Under the pieces are notes generated by a model. It worked only from the letters and a program-made list of their open reading frames with translations. It had not been told where the DNA came from and did no database searches. Source: Allobosea sp. UNC402CLCol (lineage in GTDB: Bacteria > Pseudomonadota > Alphaproteobacteria > Rhizobiales > Beijerinckiaceae). Taken from it: a stretch of DNA of 64,000 nucleotides. Made by a program: the position numbers and the translations under genes. Location: the NCBI RefSeq assembly GCF_000745475.1, contig NZ_JQJJ01000008.1, positions 310,001 through 374,000 on the forward strand, given 5' to 3'. Positions 35,256 through 45,668 of this stretch are shown here, piece by piece (position 1 is the stretch's first letter; every line of letters begins with the position of its first letter).

Positions 35256-36659
35256 TCAAGTAGCCGCTCTCCCCTCGACGATCTCCGCGATCGCCTCCAG
35301 CATCCGCGTGTCATCGCCCGCCAGCCCCTCCATCGCCGCCATGCGCTGGATCACCGTCGCGGCGACGGCCTCCTCCACCGTATCCTCGGCATAGGCGTAG
35401 AAGATCGTCGCGTGCTGGCCGTCGCGGTGGCAGCGCCCCTCGATCTGCTGGAGCTGGATCGCGCTGTGGCGCATGTCGTGGATCACCAGCGCCCGCTCGC
35501 GCTCGCCGCCCGGCATCTCGCCGCGATGCAGCGAGATCGACTCGGTCACGGTGAAGATTACCGCGTCGAGCTGCCCGGTCTGGAAGGCGATGCGGGTCTC
35601 CTCGTTCTGCGCGCCGGAATGCTCGCCGTTGATTTCAGCCGTACGCCAGCCGCGCCCGCGCAGGGTTTCCGCAAGCATCGCGCTGGTCTCGAGGAAGGCG
35701 ACGGAGATCGCGACCTGCTCGTCGTTGCCGAGCAAATCCTCGCAGAAATCGGCCGTGCCGGCGATGCGCAGCAGGCTTCCCTTCTGGCGGAAGCGCAGAT
35801 CGGCGGCCCAGCCCTGCGGCTTGCGCGTCGAGCCGCCGGCAAGCCCGAGCTCCTTGCGGAATTCGCGCCAGGTCGCCTCGTAGAGCTTGCGGGACGGCGC
35901 ATCCAGCGCGACCGGCGCAAGCTCCCGCTGCACCTCCGGCCAACCGGCGATCTCCTCGGGCCGGCGGCGCAGGCCGATGGCGTTCGCGCCGCGATAGAGC
36001 AGATCGGCCATCACCTTGCGGTCGGTCTCGTTCGGCTCCCAGCTCCAGTTCTTCCAGCGCCCCTTGGCCCGGCCGATCTTCAATCGCTTCATCAGCGCGC
36101 GGAAACCATCGAGATCGGCTGATGGCATGCCTGCGGCCTTCGCCAGCAGGCCCGCGAGATAGGACAGCTCGTGCGGCGACTGGCCGGCGGTCGCGCTCAT
36201 ATAGATCGTGAAATCAGCGGCTGCCGCCATCTGCCGGCAGACCAGCCCCTGCTGCGAATACGGGTTGCGGATGCGGTGTGCCTCGTCGATCACCACGAGC
36301 GGCCAGATGCGCTTGGGCGTTCCAAGCTTCGCCAGCTCGTTGTTCTTGGCGCGGGTCGAGCGCTTCTTCGAGTCCGCCGGCGGGGCGAGCAGCGACTTCG
36401 TCTTCTCGAAATTCATCAGCGTCACCCGCTTCGCCGGCAGGCCGGACAGCGCGATGGTGCGCCGCCATTGCGGGATCGCGCCCTTGGGACAGATCACCAG
36501 GATCTCCTCCTCCGGCATGGCCGAGAGCGCGAGCCAGGCCGAGAGCGTCTTGCCCAGACCGGTGAGGTCGCCGAGCAGGAAGCCGGCCGCCCCCTTCGCC
36601 CGTGCGACCAGGATGGCGTCGCGCGCGACGAGCTGATGCGGATGGGGGATGAAGGTCAT
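35256..36659 (-). CDS. SNF2-like superfamily 2 helicase/ATPase
   Basis: A 467-residue SF2 protein. Walker A is LLGDLTGLGKT (Lys37), where typical SNF2 proteins have DEMGLGKT. Walker B is VVIDEAHRIRNP. Motif III is MSATAG. The C-terminal RecA lobe ends with an arginine-finger motif, QLQQIEGRCHRDGQ. No accessory domain is apparent, so it resembles the compact phage-type SNF2 helicases. I use ATG 36659 (MTFIPHPHQLVARDA); ATG 36716 is the alternative, and neither has a strong ribosome site. It stands alone among metabolic genes. Confidence 0.82.
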   Translation of the reverse strand: MTFIPHPHQLVARDAILVARAKGAAGFLLGDLTGLGKTLSAWLALSAMPEEEILVICPKGAIPQWRRTIALSGLPAKRVTLMNFEKTKSLLAPPADSKKRSTRAKNNELAKLGTPKRIWPLVVIDEAHRIRNPYSQQGLVCRQMAAAADFTIYMSATAGQSPHELSYLAGLLAKAAGMPSADLDGFRALMKRLKIGRAKGRWKNWSWEPNETDRKVMADLLYRGANAIGLRRRPEEIAGWPEVQRELAPVALDAPSRKLYEATWREFRKELGLAGGSTRKPQGWAADLRFRQKGSLLRIAGTADFCEDLLGNDEQVAISVAFLETSAMLAETLRGRGWRTAEINGEHSGAQNEETRIAFQTGQLDAVIFTVTESISLHRGEMPGGERERALVIHDMRHSAIQLQQIEGRCHRDGQHATIFYAYAEDTVEEAVAATVIQRMAAMEGLAGDDTRMLEAIAEIVEGRAAT

Positions 36660-36798
36660 GGGCGACGAAGCGTGGTTCCGGCAGACGGCGCCACAGATGC
36701 CCTGATCGTCCGGCATGGCGCATCCCGCTCTCTTGGCACTGGCGAAAGCCGGCGTCCACCGGCACTGTGCCGGCCTCGAATCCGGGAGAGGACCGACG

Positions 36799-38187
36799 AT
36801 GACCCGCGCGCAGGCGATTGCGAAAGCTCAGGACTATTTCGATTCAGGCCGCATGAAGAGCGACCTCGCACGCCTCGTCGCGATGCCCAGCGAAAGCCAG
36901 AACCCCGATCGCGCGCCCGTCCTCTCCGAATATCTCGATCTGGAGATGCGCCCGCTGCTGGAGAACCTCGGCTTCGCCTGCCGCATCCTGACCCATCCCA
37001 AGGCCAAGGGCCCCTTCCTCTATGCCGAGCGCATCGAGGACCCTGCCCTGCCGACCATCCTCGGCTACGGCCATGGCGACGTCATCCGCGGCCTCGACGC
37101 GCAATGGAGCGAAGGCCTCTCACCCTGGAAGCTCGTCGAGAAGAACGGCCGCTGGTACGGCCGCGGCGTCGTCGACAACAAGGGTCAGCACCTGATCAAC
37201 CTGAACGGCCTGCGCACCGTGCTGGAGACGCGCGGCAAGCTCGGCTTCAACGCCAAATATCTGATCGAGATGGGCGAGGAATCGGGCTCGCCCGGCCTGC
37301 GCGAGCTCTGCGCCGACGAGGCCGAGCTGCTCAAGGCCGATATCCTGATCGCCTCGGACGGGCCGCGCCTCAATGCCGAGCGCCCGACGGTGTTCTTGGG
37401 CGCCCGCGGCGTCATCACCTTCGACTTGCAGATCAAGGCCCGCGACGCCGGCCACCATTCCGGCAACTGGGGCGGACTGCTGTCCGATCCGGCGATCCAG
37501 CTCGCCCATGCCATCGCCTCGATCACCTCGCCCACCGGCCAGATCCGCATCCATGAATGGGTGCCGAAGGAGTTGCCCGCCGCGGTGCGCCGCGCGGTCG
37601 CCGATTGCGAGGTCGATGGCGGCCCTGACGGCCCGCAGATCGACCCGAACTGGGGCGAGGCCGGCCTCACGCCCGCCGAACAGGTCTTCGGCTGGTGCTC
37701 CTTCGATGTGCTCGCGATGAAGTCCGGCGTGCCGGAAACGCCGGTCAACGCCGTCCCGCCGAGCGCCTGGGCCCGCTGCGGCCTGCGCTTCGTCGTCGGC
37801 ATCGACCCGCATGACGTCGTTCCGGCGCTGCGCCGCCATCTCGACCGCCACGGCTTCCCGATGGTCGAGATCGTCACGCCCGGCACGGAGCGCTTCGGTG
37901 CGACGCGGCTCGATCCGGACGATGCCTGGGTGCAGTTCACCATCGATTCGATCGCGAAGAGCACGGGCAAGAAGCCGGCGCTGCTGCCCAATCTCGGCGG
38001 CTCCCTGCCCAACGACATCTTCGCCGAGATCCTGAAATTGCGCACGATCTGGGTGCCGCATTCCTATCCCGGCTGCCAGCAGCACGCCCCGGACGAGCAC
38101 CTGCCCATCGCCATCGCCCGCGAGGGGCTGACCGCCATGGCCGGGCTCTACTGGGACATCGGCTCGGGCGAGGCGCCAGCGCTCTAA
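36799..38187 (+). CDS. M20-family metallopeptidase
   Basis: A 462-residue zinc peptidase or deacylase. Metal-binding segments appear in order: GYGHGDVI, WYGRGVVDNKGQH (Asp and following), EMGEESGSPGL (Glu-Glu), ASDGPR, and a C-terminal QQHAPDEH. A dimerisation domain is inserted between ~190 and ~330. Relatives act on dipeptides, N-acyl amino acids or carbamoyl compounds; the substrate is not evident. Start ATG 36799 follows GGGAGAGG. It is divergent from the helicase. Confidence 0.88.
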   Translation: MTRAQAIAKAQDYFDSGRMKSDLARLVAMPSESQNPDRAPVLSEYLDLEMRPLLENLGFACRILTHPKAKGPFLYAERIEDPALPTILGYGHGDVIRGLDAQWSEGLSPWKLVEKNGRWYGRGVVDNKGQHLINLNGLRTVLETRGKLGFNAKYLIEMGEESGSPGLRELCADEAELLKADILIASDGPRLNAERPTVFLGARGVITFDLQIKARDAGHHSGNWGGLLSDPAIQLAHAIASITSPTGQIRIHEWVPKELPAAVRRAVADCEVDGGPDGPQIDPNWGEAGLTPAEQVFGWCSFDVLAMKSGVPETPVNAVPPSAWARCGLRFVVGIDPHDVVPALRRHLDRHGFPMVEIVTPGTERFGATRLDPDDAWVQFTIDSIAKSTGKKPALLPNLGGSLPNDIFAEILKLRTIWVPHSYPGCQQHAPDEHLPIAIAREGLTAMAGLYWDIGSGEAPAL

Positions 38188-38234
38188 GATCTGCCGAGCT
38201 TCAGGGAAATGCACCGACATTCCCGGCCAGCCAT

Positions 38235-38264
38235 CCTCGGGCCGACCTTTGGTCGGAACCGAGG
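38235..38264 (+). terminator. Hairpin downstream of the M20 peptidase
   Basis: Nested arms CCTCGG/CCGAGG and CCGACC/GGTCGG close on a TTT loop, 48 bases past the peptidase stop. There is no T-tract, so termination is only likely. Confidence 0.4.
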
Positions 38265-38428
38265 AGGAGCGCCGCGGCGCCGATCCCGGATCCGTTGTCA
38301 GGCGCCGTGTTCTGTGATGGATTTTAGCCATAAGCAGCATGTCCCGCAGTGACGGCCGCCTGCAACAAGTGGCGACGGCGCCACACCTGTCATTAACGAA
38401 GTGCAAACCATGTTTTGGCGATTCTCCC

Positions 38429-38444
38429 TGGCACGAGATTTGTT
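38429..38444 (+). promoter_or_regulatory. Possible sigma-54-like element
   Basis: TGGCACG-AGAT-TTGTT resembles TGGCACG-N4-TTGCW, but the -12 dinucleotide is GT rather than GC. It is 32 bases before the PagL-like start codon. Weak evidence. Confidence 0.25.
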
Positions 38445-38476
38445 AGCCTTGGCGAATCACAGCGGGGATTCGACGC

Positions 38477-39073
38477 ATGCGGTCTATGCAGTTGTCTCTG
38501 GGCGTCCTGCTCTTGGTTATGGTCGGCCTTCTCGGTTTCGAGGCCGCCAACGCGGCTGATCTCACAACTCCCCTGGCCTATGCGCCGCCAGCCGTCGGGG
38601 TCGGCCTGATCTCTGAGCTGCGTGGCGGCGTTCTCGCGCATAATCCCGCCGGACGAGAGAGCGGCAGCGCGGACGTCAATCTCGAGCTCCTCTTCGTCAA
38701 GCCGTTCCAGCCGGCCGATCCGGTGATGGCGTTCTTCGTGCCGCGCATCCATCTCGGCACCACCATCAACACCGCCGGCGATACCAGCCATGTCTATGCC
38801 GGCTTCACCTGGACCTATGACTTCACCGACAAGCTCTTCGCCGAAGCCAGCTTCGGCCTGGGCTTCCACAATGGCAAGACGAGCGACTTCGTTCCGCGGA
38901 ACAGGCTCGCCCTCGGTTGCTCGCCTCTGTTTCGTGAATCCGCCTCGCTGGGCTACCGCATCAGCCAGAACTGGAGCGTCATGGCCACGGTTGAGCATTT
39001 GTCGAACGCCGGCCTCTGCAACGACAATCAGGGCATGACCAATTACGGCGTGCGCGTCGGCTACGTCTTCTGA
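38477..39073 (+). CDS. PagL-like acyloxyacyl hydrolase / lipid A 3-O-deacylase family protein
   Basis: A 198-residue outer-membrane protein. It has a signal peptide (cleavage plausible after EAANA) and an eight-strand beta-barrel pattern of alternating residues. The C-terminal signature is EHLSNAGLCNDNQGMTNYG, in which the His-x-Ser-Asn motif corresponds to the PagL active site. It ends in an aromatic Phe, as barrel proteins do. PagL removes the 3-O acyl chain of lipid A; activity here is by homology. Two ATGs (38477 and 38486) are possible. Confidence 0.78.
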   Translation: MRSMQLSLGVLLLVMVGLLGFEAANAADLTTPLAYAPPAVGVGLISELRGGVLAHNPAGRESGSADVNLELLFVKPFQPADPVMAFFVPRIHLGTTINTAGDTSHVYAGFTWTYDFTDKLFAEASFGLGFHNGKTSDFVPRNRLALGCSPLFRESASLGYRISQNWSVMATVEHLSNAGLCNDNQGMTNYGVRVGYVF

Positions 39074-39091
39074 AGATCGACCGGACGCCCC

Positions 39092-39349
39092 TCACTCCTG
39101 CGGCTGGCGCGGATCGCGCCCGGGCGGCAGGTCGACGGGCGTGGCCGGAGGAGCTTCCGGCGGCGCATTGGGCGGCAGCTCCGGCGGCGGCTCGGTCGGG
39201 ATGCCCTGCGGCTCCGCATCGGGCGGAACCTCGACTGGCGGCGCCGGCGGCACCTGGCCCGGCGTCAAGGGCGGTGCCTCCGGCGGCGGATCGGGAACGG
39301 CTGGAGTGTTGCCGGGCCCGGCAGCGAGCCCATGAGCAGATATCGTCAT
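39092..39349 (-). CDS. Proline-rich small protein
   Basis: An 85-residue hypothetical protein of extreme composition. After about 15 residues it consists of Pro-Pro-Glu/Ala/Val repeats (for example PPEAPPATPVDLPPGRDP), with roughly one third or more prolines. It has no recognised domain and no certain signal peptide. The GC-rich repeat pattern could arise from non-coding DNA, but an AGGAAGG lies 11 bases before ATG 39349, and the frame is intact and well placed between genes. It is convergent with the PagL-like gene, 18 bases away. Confidence 0.45.
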   Translation of the reverse strand: MTISAHGLAAGPGNTPAVPDPPPEAPPLTPGQVPPAPPVEVPPDAEPQGIPTEPPPELPPNAPPEAPPATPVDLPPGRDPRQPQE

Positions 39350-39463
39350 GTGTGATCGACCTTCCTGGAAAAGGAACGTCGCAATCGCGCAAAGGTTCGT
39401 CCGCCGCCGGCCGGCAAGCCGAGACAGCCCCCGATCGCCCGCGCAGGCACGCCGAATGAGCTC

Positions 39464-39931
39464 CTAATCCGCCTTCGGGCCGTCGTCCCGTAGCTCTTTC
39501 GGCGGCGGTCGTCCGGCGACCCAGCGCTCCACCGAATGGTCGAGGAAGAGCAGGACCAGCGCCAGCACCGTCGCGGCTCCGGCGACCTGCCAATGCCCGA
39601 GTCCGGCCGCGCAGCCCAGCGCCGCCGTGACCCAGATCGCGGCCGCCGTCGTCAGCCCGTGCGGCATCAGGTCGTTGTTGCGGCGGATGATCAGCCCGGC
39701 CCCGAGAAAACCGATCCCGGTCAGGACGCCCTGAACGATACGGCTTGCCGCGTCGGGATGCAGCGTCTCGCTGAACAGGCTGGAAACCGCCGCGGTCCCC
39801 AGTCCGACGAGGCCGAAGGTCCGGATGCCGACATTCTTGTGCCGCACCGTCCGCTGCCAGCCGATGACGAGGCCGGCAGCCATGCCGATCACCAATCGAA
39901 GAAGCTGTTCCGCTTCCACCGCCGCCCCCAT
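39464..39931 (-). CDS. MgtC/SapB-family membrane protein
   Basis: A 155-residue inner-membrane protein with four or five spans. The MgtC signatures appear in order: LLRLVIGMAAGLVIGWQR, VGIRTFGLVGLG and GIGFLGAGLIIRR. In pathogens MgtC supports growth at low magnesium and modulates ATP synthase; in other bacteria the role is less clear. I use ATG 39931 (MGAAVEAEQLL), which fits the family N-terminus; ATG 39964 would add 11 residues. Confidence 0.85.
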   Translation of the reverse strand: MGAAVEAEQLLRLVIGMAAGLVIGWQRTVRHKNVGIRTFGLVGLGTAAVSSLFSETLHPDAASRIVQGVLTGIGFLGAGLIIRRNNDLMPHGLTTAAAIWVTAALGCAAGLGHWQVAGAATVLALVLLFLDHSVERWVAGRPPPKELRDDGPKAD

Positions 39932-40166
39932 CCGCTCGCTGCCCGATCCCGGCCGATCCACCATGAGCCGGAGGCTGCCCTCCGGTCCAGTGGCACAATG
40001 GGCTCGACCCCGGCTTCCGAGGGTTCCGCGACGGTGAAGCGGCAGCGCGAATGTCGCGCGACGACATGAACCCCGCGCAGATTTCGCAGGCTCGCCTCAT
40101 CCCCCGGCCCGTCGCAAGGCGCAGTGCCTTCCGGAGTTCAGGCTTTTGATTTTTCAGGAAAATCCG

Positions 40167-40242
<76 letters not shown>

Positions 40243-40383
40243 ATACGCCACGAAGCGTCGCCGTCGCGGCGGTGATGGCCGCGTCAGGCAGGGCGCGTGT
40301 AGCAAAGCCCCCCCGCCCTGTCCACCCATCCATGACAGAAATTTTGCAGGCCCGCCGAATTTCTGCGACGTGCCTGTGAATTG

Positions 40384-41655
40384 TCACGCCGCGCGGCGGT
40401 TGAGCAGGTGATAGAGCGCGATCGCGCCGAAGGTCGCCGTGCCGATGCCGCCGAGCTCGTAGCCGAAGATCGGCAGCTTGAGGTCGCCCGCGCCGAGGAT
40501 CAGCGCCGTGGCGACGGTGATCAGGTTCTTCGGCTCGGAGAAATCGACCTTGTTCTCGACCCAGATCCGGCCCGCCGTGGCGGCGATCAGGCCGAAGACC
40601 ACGACTGCGAGCCCGCCCAGCACCGCGACGGGGATCGTCCCGATCACCGCGCCGAATTTCGGCGAGAAGCCGAGCAGGATCGCGATGATGCCGGCGGCGA
40701 CGAAGACCAGCGTCGAATAGACCCGCGTCACCGCCATCACGCCCATGTTCTCGGCATAGGTGGTGACACCGGTGCCGCCGCCGGCGCCCGCGATCACGGT
40801 GCCAAGCCCGTCGGCGATGAAGCCGCGCCCGATCAGATGGTCGAAATTGCGCCCGGTCATCACCGAGATGCCTTTGATATGGCCGAGATTCTCCGCGACC
40901 AGGATGATCGCGACCGGCACGATCAGCGCCATCGCCTTGGTGTCGAAAACCGGCGCCACGAAATGCGGCAGGCCGAACCAGGCGGCTGCGCCGATCTTGC
41001 TGAAATCGATCGCAGGTGCGCCGAAGCTCGGCGCGGTCAGCGCATAGAGGATATAGGCCGCCAGCCCGCCGATCAGCACGGGCAGGCGCTGCGCCAGGCC
41101 GCGCCCATAGACCGCGACCAGCGCCACCGCGACGACGGTGAAGAGCGCGATCCACTTGGTATAGGGGCTGGCCGAGATCATGCCGATCGCGACCGAGGTC
41201 AGGTTGAGGCCGATCGCGGCGACGACCGCGCCGGTCACCACCGGCGGCAGCAGCGTCTCGATCCAGCGCGTACCCACCGCCTGCACGATAGCGCCGATCA
41301 GCGCATAGACCACGCCGCAGGCGATGATGCCGCCGAGCGCCACGCCGATATTCGGATTGGGGCCGGTGCCGGCATAGCCCGTCGCCGCGAGGACGACGCC
41401 GATGAAAGCGAAGGAGGAGCCGAGATAGCTCGGCAACTGCCCGCGCGTGATGACGAAGAACAGCAGCGTCGCGATGCCCGAGAAGAAGATCGCGACATTG
41501 GGGTCGAAGCCCATCAGCAACGGCGCGAGCACGGTCGAGCCGAACATCGCGACGACATGCTGCAGGCCGGCGATGACGGTTTGTCCCGCCGGCAGCCGCT
41601 CATCGGGCAGCACGGCGCCCGAGGTCTTCAAGGTCCAGTTCGGAAAATAGCCCAT
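40384..41655 (-). CDS. NCS2-family nucleobase permease (uracil/xanthine type)
   Basis: A 423-residue inner-membrane symporter with 12-14 spans. The NCS2 signature QHVVAMFGSTVLAPLLMG is near residue 33 and the TM10-like motif TTYAENMGVMAVT follows. The overall sequence resembles UraA/RutG-type pyrimidine permeases more than the long purine transporters, so uracil is the first guess. Two ATGs compete: 41655 is eight bases after GGGGGAG and preferred, while 41661 is only two bases from it. The urate catabolism genes are far away, so a link to them is not supported. Confidence 0.85.
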   Translation of the reverse strand: MGYFPNWTLKTSGAVLPDERLPAGQTVIAGLQHVVAMFGSTVLAPLLMGFDPNVAIFFSGIATLLFFVITRGQLPSYLGSSFAFIGVVLAATGYAGTGPNPNIGVALGGIIACGVVYALIGAIVQAVGTRWIETLLPPVVTGAVVAAIGLNLTSVAIGMISASPYTKWIALFTVVAVALVAVYGRGLAQRLPVLIGGLAAYILYALTAPSFGAPAIDFSKIGAAAWFGLPHFVAPVFDTKAMALIVPVAIILVAENLGHIKGISVMTGRNFDHLIGRGFIADGLGTVIAGAGGGTGVTTYAENMGVMAVTRVYSTLVFVAAGIIAILLGFSPKFGAVIGTIPVAVLGGLAVVVFGLIAATAGRIWVENKVDFSEPKNLITVATALILGAGDLKLPIFGYELGGIGTATFGAIALYHLLNRRAA

Positions 41656-41795
41656 CGCCATCGCTCCCCCGGGTCGCCGGGGAGCGACCGCACCGGAAGA
41701 GCAGATGAAGGCAAGAGCGGGGCCGGCGCCAGATGGCGCCGGCGTCATCCACCGGAATCAGGAGAAATCGGCCGTCATACCCCGGGCTTGACCCC

Positions 41796-41939
41796 GCAAT
41801 CCCCTCCCCCTTTGCGGGAGAGGGTCAGGGTGAGGGGTCTCGCGACGCCGATCGCGAGCCAAACACCGCAGCTTTCGGACCTGCGCCCCCTTATCCGGCC
41901 CTGCGGGCCACCTTCTCCCGCAAGGGGAGAAGGGATTGC
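41796..41939. repeat. Paired inverted repeat, family R2, copy 3
   Basis: GCAATCCCCTCCCCCTTTGC at the left and GCAAGGGGAGAAGGGATTGC at the right are about 95 bases apart, with GGGTGAGGGG and CCTTATCCGG inside. It lies in the gap downstream of leuA. Confidence 0.75.
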
Positions 41940-41942
41940 GCC

Positions 41943-43508
<1,566 letters not shown>

Positions 43509-43581
43509 GGTCTGCTTCCGGTGTCGGTGCGCCGCTGCGGTCGATGAGGGCGCGGGGTTTCTATTGGCGGTTCTCGTCAAT

Positions 43582-43623
43582 CCCCTGAGCGCCCAGGCAG
43601 CATGCCCGGCCGGCCCTCAGGGG
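43582..43623 (-). terminator. Putative attenuator hairpin of leuA
   Basis: CCCCTGAG (43582-43589) pairs perfectly with CTCAGGGG (43616-43623), overlapping the leader peptide stop codon. It is followed on the minus strand by leuA, 74 bases further on. There is no long T-run, so the exact terminator/antiterminator folding is uncertain. Confidence 0.5.
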
Positions 43624-43673
43624 CGGCTAAGGAGAAGAAGGCCAAGAAGCGAGAGCGGAGCGCGAGCGCACAT
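43617..43673 (-). CDS. Leucine-rich leader peptide of leuA
   Basis: An 18-residue open frame on the minus strand, MCARAPLSLLGLLLLSRP, with seven leucines (codons CTC and CTT), four of them consecutive. It ends at the base of a stable hairpin located just before leuA. This is the classical layout of ribosome-mediated attenuation: stalling at Leu codons when charged tRNA-Leu is scarce would favour read-through into leuA. It has no strong ribosome site but is too regular to be chance. Confidence 0.75.
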   Translation of the reverse strand: MCARAPLSLLGLLLLSRP

Positions 43674-43916
43674 GCCGACGATCTGCGCAGCGGCGCAGTC
43701 CTTCGTCAGGTCATGGCGGGCGGTCGAGACCACGGGCGTTCCTCAAATCGACGGGACAGGATGTAACCGAAAGAACCGCCCGAGCGCAAGCATGTGTCTC
43801 ATGCCTCGCAGGACAAATGACAGAGGCCCTCTGTGGATTATGCTGCCGTTGCGCGATTCGGCCGGCGGTCGCGCCGCGCTGGAGACCCGGCCTCGCGCTG
43901 CCGGAGACCCGCGCCC

Positions 43917-44558
43917 ATGATGCGCTACGACCGCCCCGCCATCGGGCTCGCCTTCTGCCTCACCGGCCTTGCCGGCTTCGTCGACGCGCTCGGCTTCCTC
44001 AGTCTCGGCGGCTTCTTCGTTTCCTTCATGAGCGGCAACACCACCCGCCTCGCGATCGAGCTCGCGGGGCGCCATGCCGGTGGCATCGCGCTGGCAGCGA
44101 TGATCCTCGGGCTCTTCGTCGGCGGCGTCATCTGCGGCTCGCTCGCCGGGCATTTCGGGCATCGACGGCGCAAGGCGTCGGTGCTGGCCTTCGTGACCCT
44201 CGCCCTCCTGATCTCGGCCTCGCTCGACAGGTTGGGCCTGAGCATGGCCGGAGCCGGCGTCCTGGCGCTGGCCATGGGCGCCGAGAACGGCGTCTTCCAG
44301 CGCGACGGCGAGGTCTCGATCGGGCTGACCTACATGACCGGCACGCTGGTGAAGATGGGCCAGCGCATCGCCGGCGCCCTGCTCGGCGGGCCGAAGCTCG
44401 CCTTCCTGCGCCATTTCATCCTCTGGCTCGGCCTGCTCGGCGGCGCGATCATGGGCGCCGTGGCCCATGGCCGGATCGGGCTGGACGCGATCTGGCTCGC
44501 GGCGGCGGCCGCGGCGGTCTTCACCGTGCTGGCCCTCTTCATCCCCGAACACGACTAG
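43917..44558 (+). CDS. YoaK/DUF1275-family membrane protein
   Basis: A 213-residue protein with six predicted spans. It begins MMRYDRPAIGLAFCLTGLAG and contains the DUF1275 motif SFMSGNTTRLA. The family is uncharacterised and often called a predicted permease. Start ATG 43917 is preferred because upstream residues are arginine-rich and not conserved. It is divergent from leuA. Confidence 0.82.
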   Translation: MMRYDRPAIGLAFCLTGLAGFVDALGFLSLGGFFVSFMSGNTTRLAIELAGRHAGGIALAAMILGLFVGGVICGSLAGHFGHRRRKASVLAFVTLALLISASLDRLGLSMAGAGVLALAMGAENGVFQRDGEVSIGLTYMTGTLVKMGQRIAGALLGGPKLAFLRHFILWLGLLGGAIMGAVAHGRIGLDAIWLAAAAAAVFTVLALFIPEHD

Positions 44559-44702
44559 ATTTTGGGCCAGGCGGAGCCGCTGCCCTTCTTTCCCGAAGAT
44601 TGGAGCAATGCTAAGCTGCCCCAACGTCACCTATGCCGGGAGGTGACGGGACCGGACGGGCGAAGTCCGGTCGGGCGGCCGGTTCGAGCGCTGGGGACAG
44701 TC

Positions 44703-45209
44703 ATGCGGCAAGCGATCTTGGGCGCGCTCACCCTCTTTGCCCTCGCGGTGCCGGCGGCCCTCACCGCGCAGACGGCCCCATCGCAGGAGAAGCTGAGGCG
44801 CGGCGAATACCTCGCGAACATCATGGATTGCGCCGGCTGCCACACGCCCGGCATCTTTCTCGGCAAGCCGGACATGCAACGCCGGCTGGCGGGATCGGAG
44901 GTCGGCTTTCACATTCCGGGCCTCGGCACCTTCTTTCCGCCCAATCTCACATCCGACCATGAGACGGGGCTGGGCTCCTGGTCGGAGACTGACATCGTCA
45001 AGGCCGTCCGCCTGGGAACCCGGCCCGACGGCCGCATCCTCGCTCCCGCCATGCCCTACAAGGCCTATGGCAAGCTGAACGACGCCGACGCTTTCGCGCT
45101 CGCTGCCTATCTCAAGAGCCTGAAGCCCATCGCGAACCGGGTCCCGGCGATCATCGGCCCCGACGAAAAGGCGACCGCTCCCCGCCTCTCCGTCGTCATG
45201 CCGCAATAG
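44703..45209 (+). CDS. Monoheme cytochrome c, exported
   Basis: A 168-residue c-type cytochrome. A signal peptide (cleavage plausible after ALTA) precedes one heme site, CAGCH, at about residues 47-51. A Met axial ligand is plausible in APAMPYKAYG, and the architecture resembles alcohol/aldehyde dehydrogenase cytochrome domains. Start ATG 44703 is used because the upstream in-frame sequence does not fit a signal peptide. It probably carries electrons from a periplasmic dehydrogenase; none is encoded beside it. Confidence 0.88.
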   Translation: MRQAILGALTLFALAVPAALTAQTAPSQEKLRRGEYLANIMDCAGCHTPGIFLGKPDMQRRLAGSEVGFHIPGLGTFFPPNLTSDHETGLGSWSETDIVKAVRLGTRPDGRILAPAMPYKAYGKLNDADAFALAAYLKSLKPIANRVPAIIGPDEKATAPRLSVVMPQ

Positions 45210-45292
45210 AGAGCGGGTCGAGCGGCCGCGCGATTTCACTGATCGCGAGAATCAGACATCGTCGGCCCGACTTGCATCTGCGGAGTTTTCCG

Positions 45293-45631
45293 ATGCGCCA
45301 TCTGCCTGTTCTTGCATTCTCCGCCATCCTGCTGTCGGCCTGCCAGACGGCTTCCGTAGCGACACCGCCCGCCCCGCCGCCTGAACAGGCAGCGCCGGGC
45401 GTGACGCCCTCGACCTTCCATATGCCGACTGGCAGCGGCTGCGCCGGCGAGATCGCCCGCTTCCAGGCCGTGCTCGACAACGACGTCGCCATCGGCCACA
45501 CGACGAAGAGCGTGCATGATCGCGCCAGCGCCGATCTCAGCCGCGCCAGCGCGACCTGTTCCGCCGGGAACGAGGGAGCAGCCCTGGGCCAGCTCCACGC
45601 GACCAAGACGAAGTTCGGCTATCCGGGTTGA
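45293..45631 (+). CDS. Small lipoprotein, hypothetical
   Basis: A 112-residue protein. Its N-terminus carries a lipobox, FSAILLSACQTA, with Cys at residue 18 as the lipidation site. A Pro-rich spacer is followed by a helical domain containing two further cysteines (GSGCAGEIARFQ and ATCSAGNEG) that could pair. I do not recognise the family. The start at ATG 45293 follows CGGAG. Confidence 0.7.
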   Translation: MRHLPVLAFSAILLSACQTASVATPPAPPPEQAAPGVTPSTFHMPTGSGCAGEIARFQAVLDNDVAIGHTTKSVHDRASADLSRASATCSAGNEGAALGQLHATKTKFGYPG

Positions 45632-45668
45632 GTCGCATACCTCTGCCGTCATGCTCGCCCCTGTGGCG

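Noticed and set aside
38350-38480. Riboswitch before the PagL-like gene
   Set aside because: The leader is short and shows no conserved aptamer sequence.
39379-39403. GGAAC-N16-GGTT on the plus strand
   Set aside because: No plus-strand gene lies downstream, so it is treated as chance.
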